Source: an uncultured Clostridia bacterium
GTDB taxonomy: Bacteria > Bacillota > Clostridia > Christensenellales > UBA1242
Reading direction: 5' to 3'
Length of the DNA: 5,525 bases
Assembly (NCBI GenBank): GCA_946635125.1
Contig: CAMPBB010000044.1
Location: forward strand, 1 to 5,525
The notes beneath the pieces are model-generated. The model worked only from the letters and a program-made list of their open reading frames with translations, ran no database searches and was not told the DNA's origin. Below are positions 5,190-5,525 of the stretch, one piece after another. Position numbers and translations under genes: made by a program. The first letter of the stretch is position 1; the number at the start of each line of letters is the position of its first letter.

Positions 5190-5525
5190 GATATTCAATA
5201 TAATAATTTAAAATTTCTTGCAAAGCCTTTTCTTGTTCGCTTTTTATGTCTACCCAAGTTCCTTTCATATGCCTAAACCAAGTGAGTTGCCTTTTGGCGT
5301 AGTTTCTTGTGCCTTGCTTAATTTTTTCAACAGCCTCTTCATATGAGATTTCACCATTTAAATAGCCTAAAAATTCCTTATAACCAATTGCCTGGCTGGC
5401 TTGAGAGTTTTCAAGTCCAACTTCTTTTAACTGTTTAACTTCATCTAACAGTCCATTTTTAAGCATTTTATCAACTCTTAAGTTGATTTTATCATATAGT
5501 TCTTGCCTATCTTGATTTAAAATAT
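5182..5525 (-). CDS. miaA: tRNA dimethylallyltransferase MiaA, C-terminal part (5' end outside window)
   Basis: The visible 113 codons run off the right edge without a start. MiaA transfers a dimethylallyl group to N6 of A37 in tRNAs that read codons starting with U, using dimethylallyl diphosphate. The visible part is the last third of the enzyme (usually about 300-320 residues). It has the [13 protein letters not shown] segment followed by GLLDEVKQL, the [11 protein letters not shown] segment that contacts the tRNA, and the conserved [10 protein letters not shown] motif close to the end. The P-loop and catalytic Asp/Thr lie outside the window. The ATG at 5466 is internal (the M of DKML), not the start, because the MiaA-like frame continues upstream of it. 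In clostridia miaA often sits near mutL, hfq and lexA, which agrees with lexA as the convergent neighbour. Confidence 0.95.
   Translation of the reverse strand, partial: ILNQDRQELYDKINLRVDKMLKNGLLDEVKQLKEVGLENSQASQAIGYKEFLGYLNGEISYEEAVEKIKQGTRNYAKRQLTWFRHMKGTWVDIKSEQEKALQEILNYYIEYQK

Noticed and set aside
4926..5276. Open frame in another phase of lexA running over the terminator
   Set aside because: It is an out-of-frame shadow of the catalytic part of lexA and reads through a terminator and the end of miaA.

Overview
The window is chromosomal DNA from a very A+T-rich bacterium, most probably an uncultured Clostridia-like member of the Bacillota. The evidence is a LexA with a Gram-positive SOS box (CGAAC-N4-GTTTG), a single Xer recombinase of the XerS-like type, GAGG-type ribosome binding sites, and promoters with -10 TATACT/TATAAT and 17-bp spacers. 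TAA stops and clean standard-code frames argue against a Mollicute. The genus cannot be told from the sequence.

Layout, left to right. (1) Bases 1-1283, minus strand: a PadR-type winged-helix regulator fused through a long charged linker to a four-helix membrane domain. Its stop codon lies in the loop of a hairpin terminator at 1-18. (2) Bases 1284-1469: a divergent intergenic region with a good promoter on each strand and a palindrome over the padR-type start region. (3) Bases 1470-2144, plus strand: a YgjP-type zinc metallopeptidase (HELAH plus a third histidine). (4) Bases 2145-3389: a 1.2-kb gene desert, down to about 9% G+C in 2461-2580. It holds a 34-bp inverted-repeat site built like a dif/Xer core (14-bp arms, 6-bp centre, at 2367-2400). 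It also holds two identical 14-bp copies of a nearly identical arm upstream of the recombinase, and two sets of short tandem repeats. (5) Bases 3390-4436, plus strand: a complete tyrosine recombinase with all six catalytic residues. (6) Bases 4517-5152, plus strand: lexA, with an SOS box overlapping the -35 of its own promoter. (7) Bases 5182-5525, minus strand: the C-terminal part of miaA, convergent with lexA across a shared bidirectional terminator; it continues off the right edge.

The housekeeping part (xer, lexA, miaA) deals with chromosome dimer resolution, the DNA damage response and tRNA modification. The best candidate for something undescribed is the link between the lone Xer-type recombinase and the repeated AACTAT(T/G)CG(T/C)AAAA motif in the desert upstream of it. 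Together these look like a single-recombinase Xer/dif module, with the dif candidate about 1 kb from the gene and extra half-sites next to the promoter. The membrane-fused PadR protein is the other unusual item.
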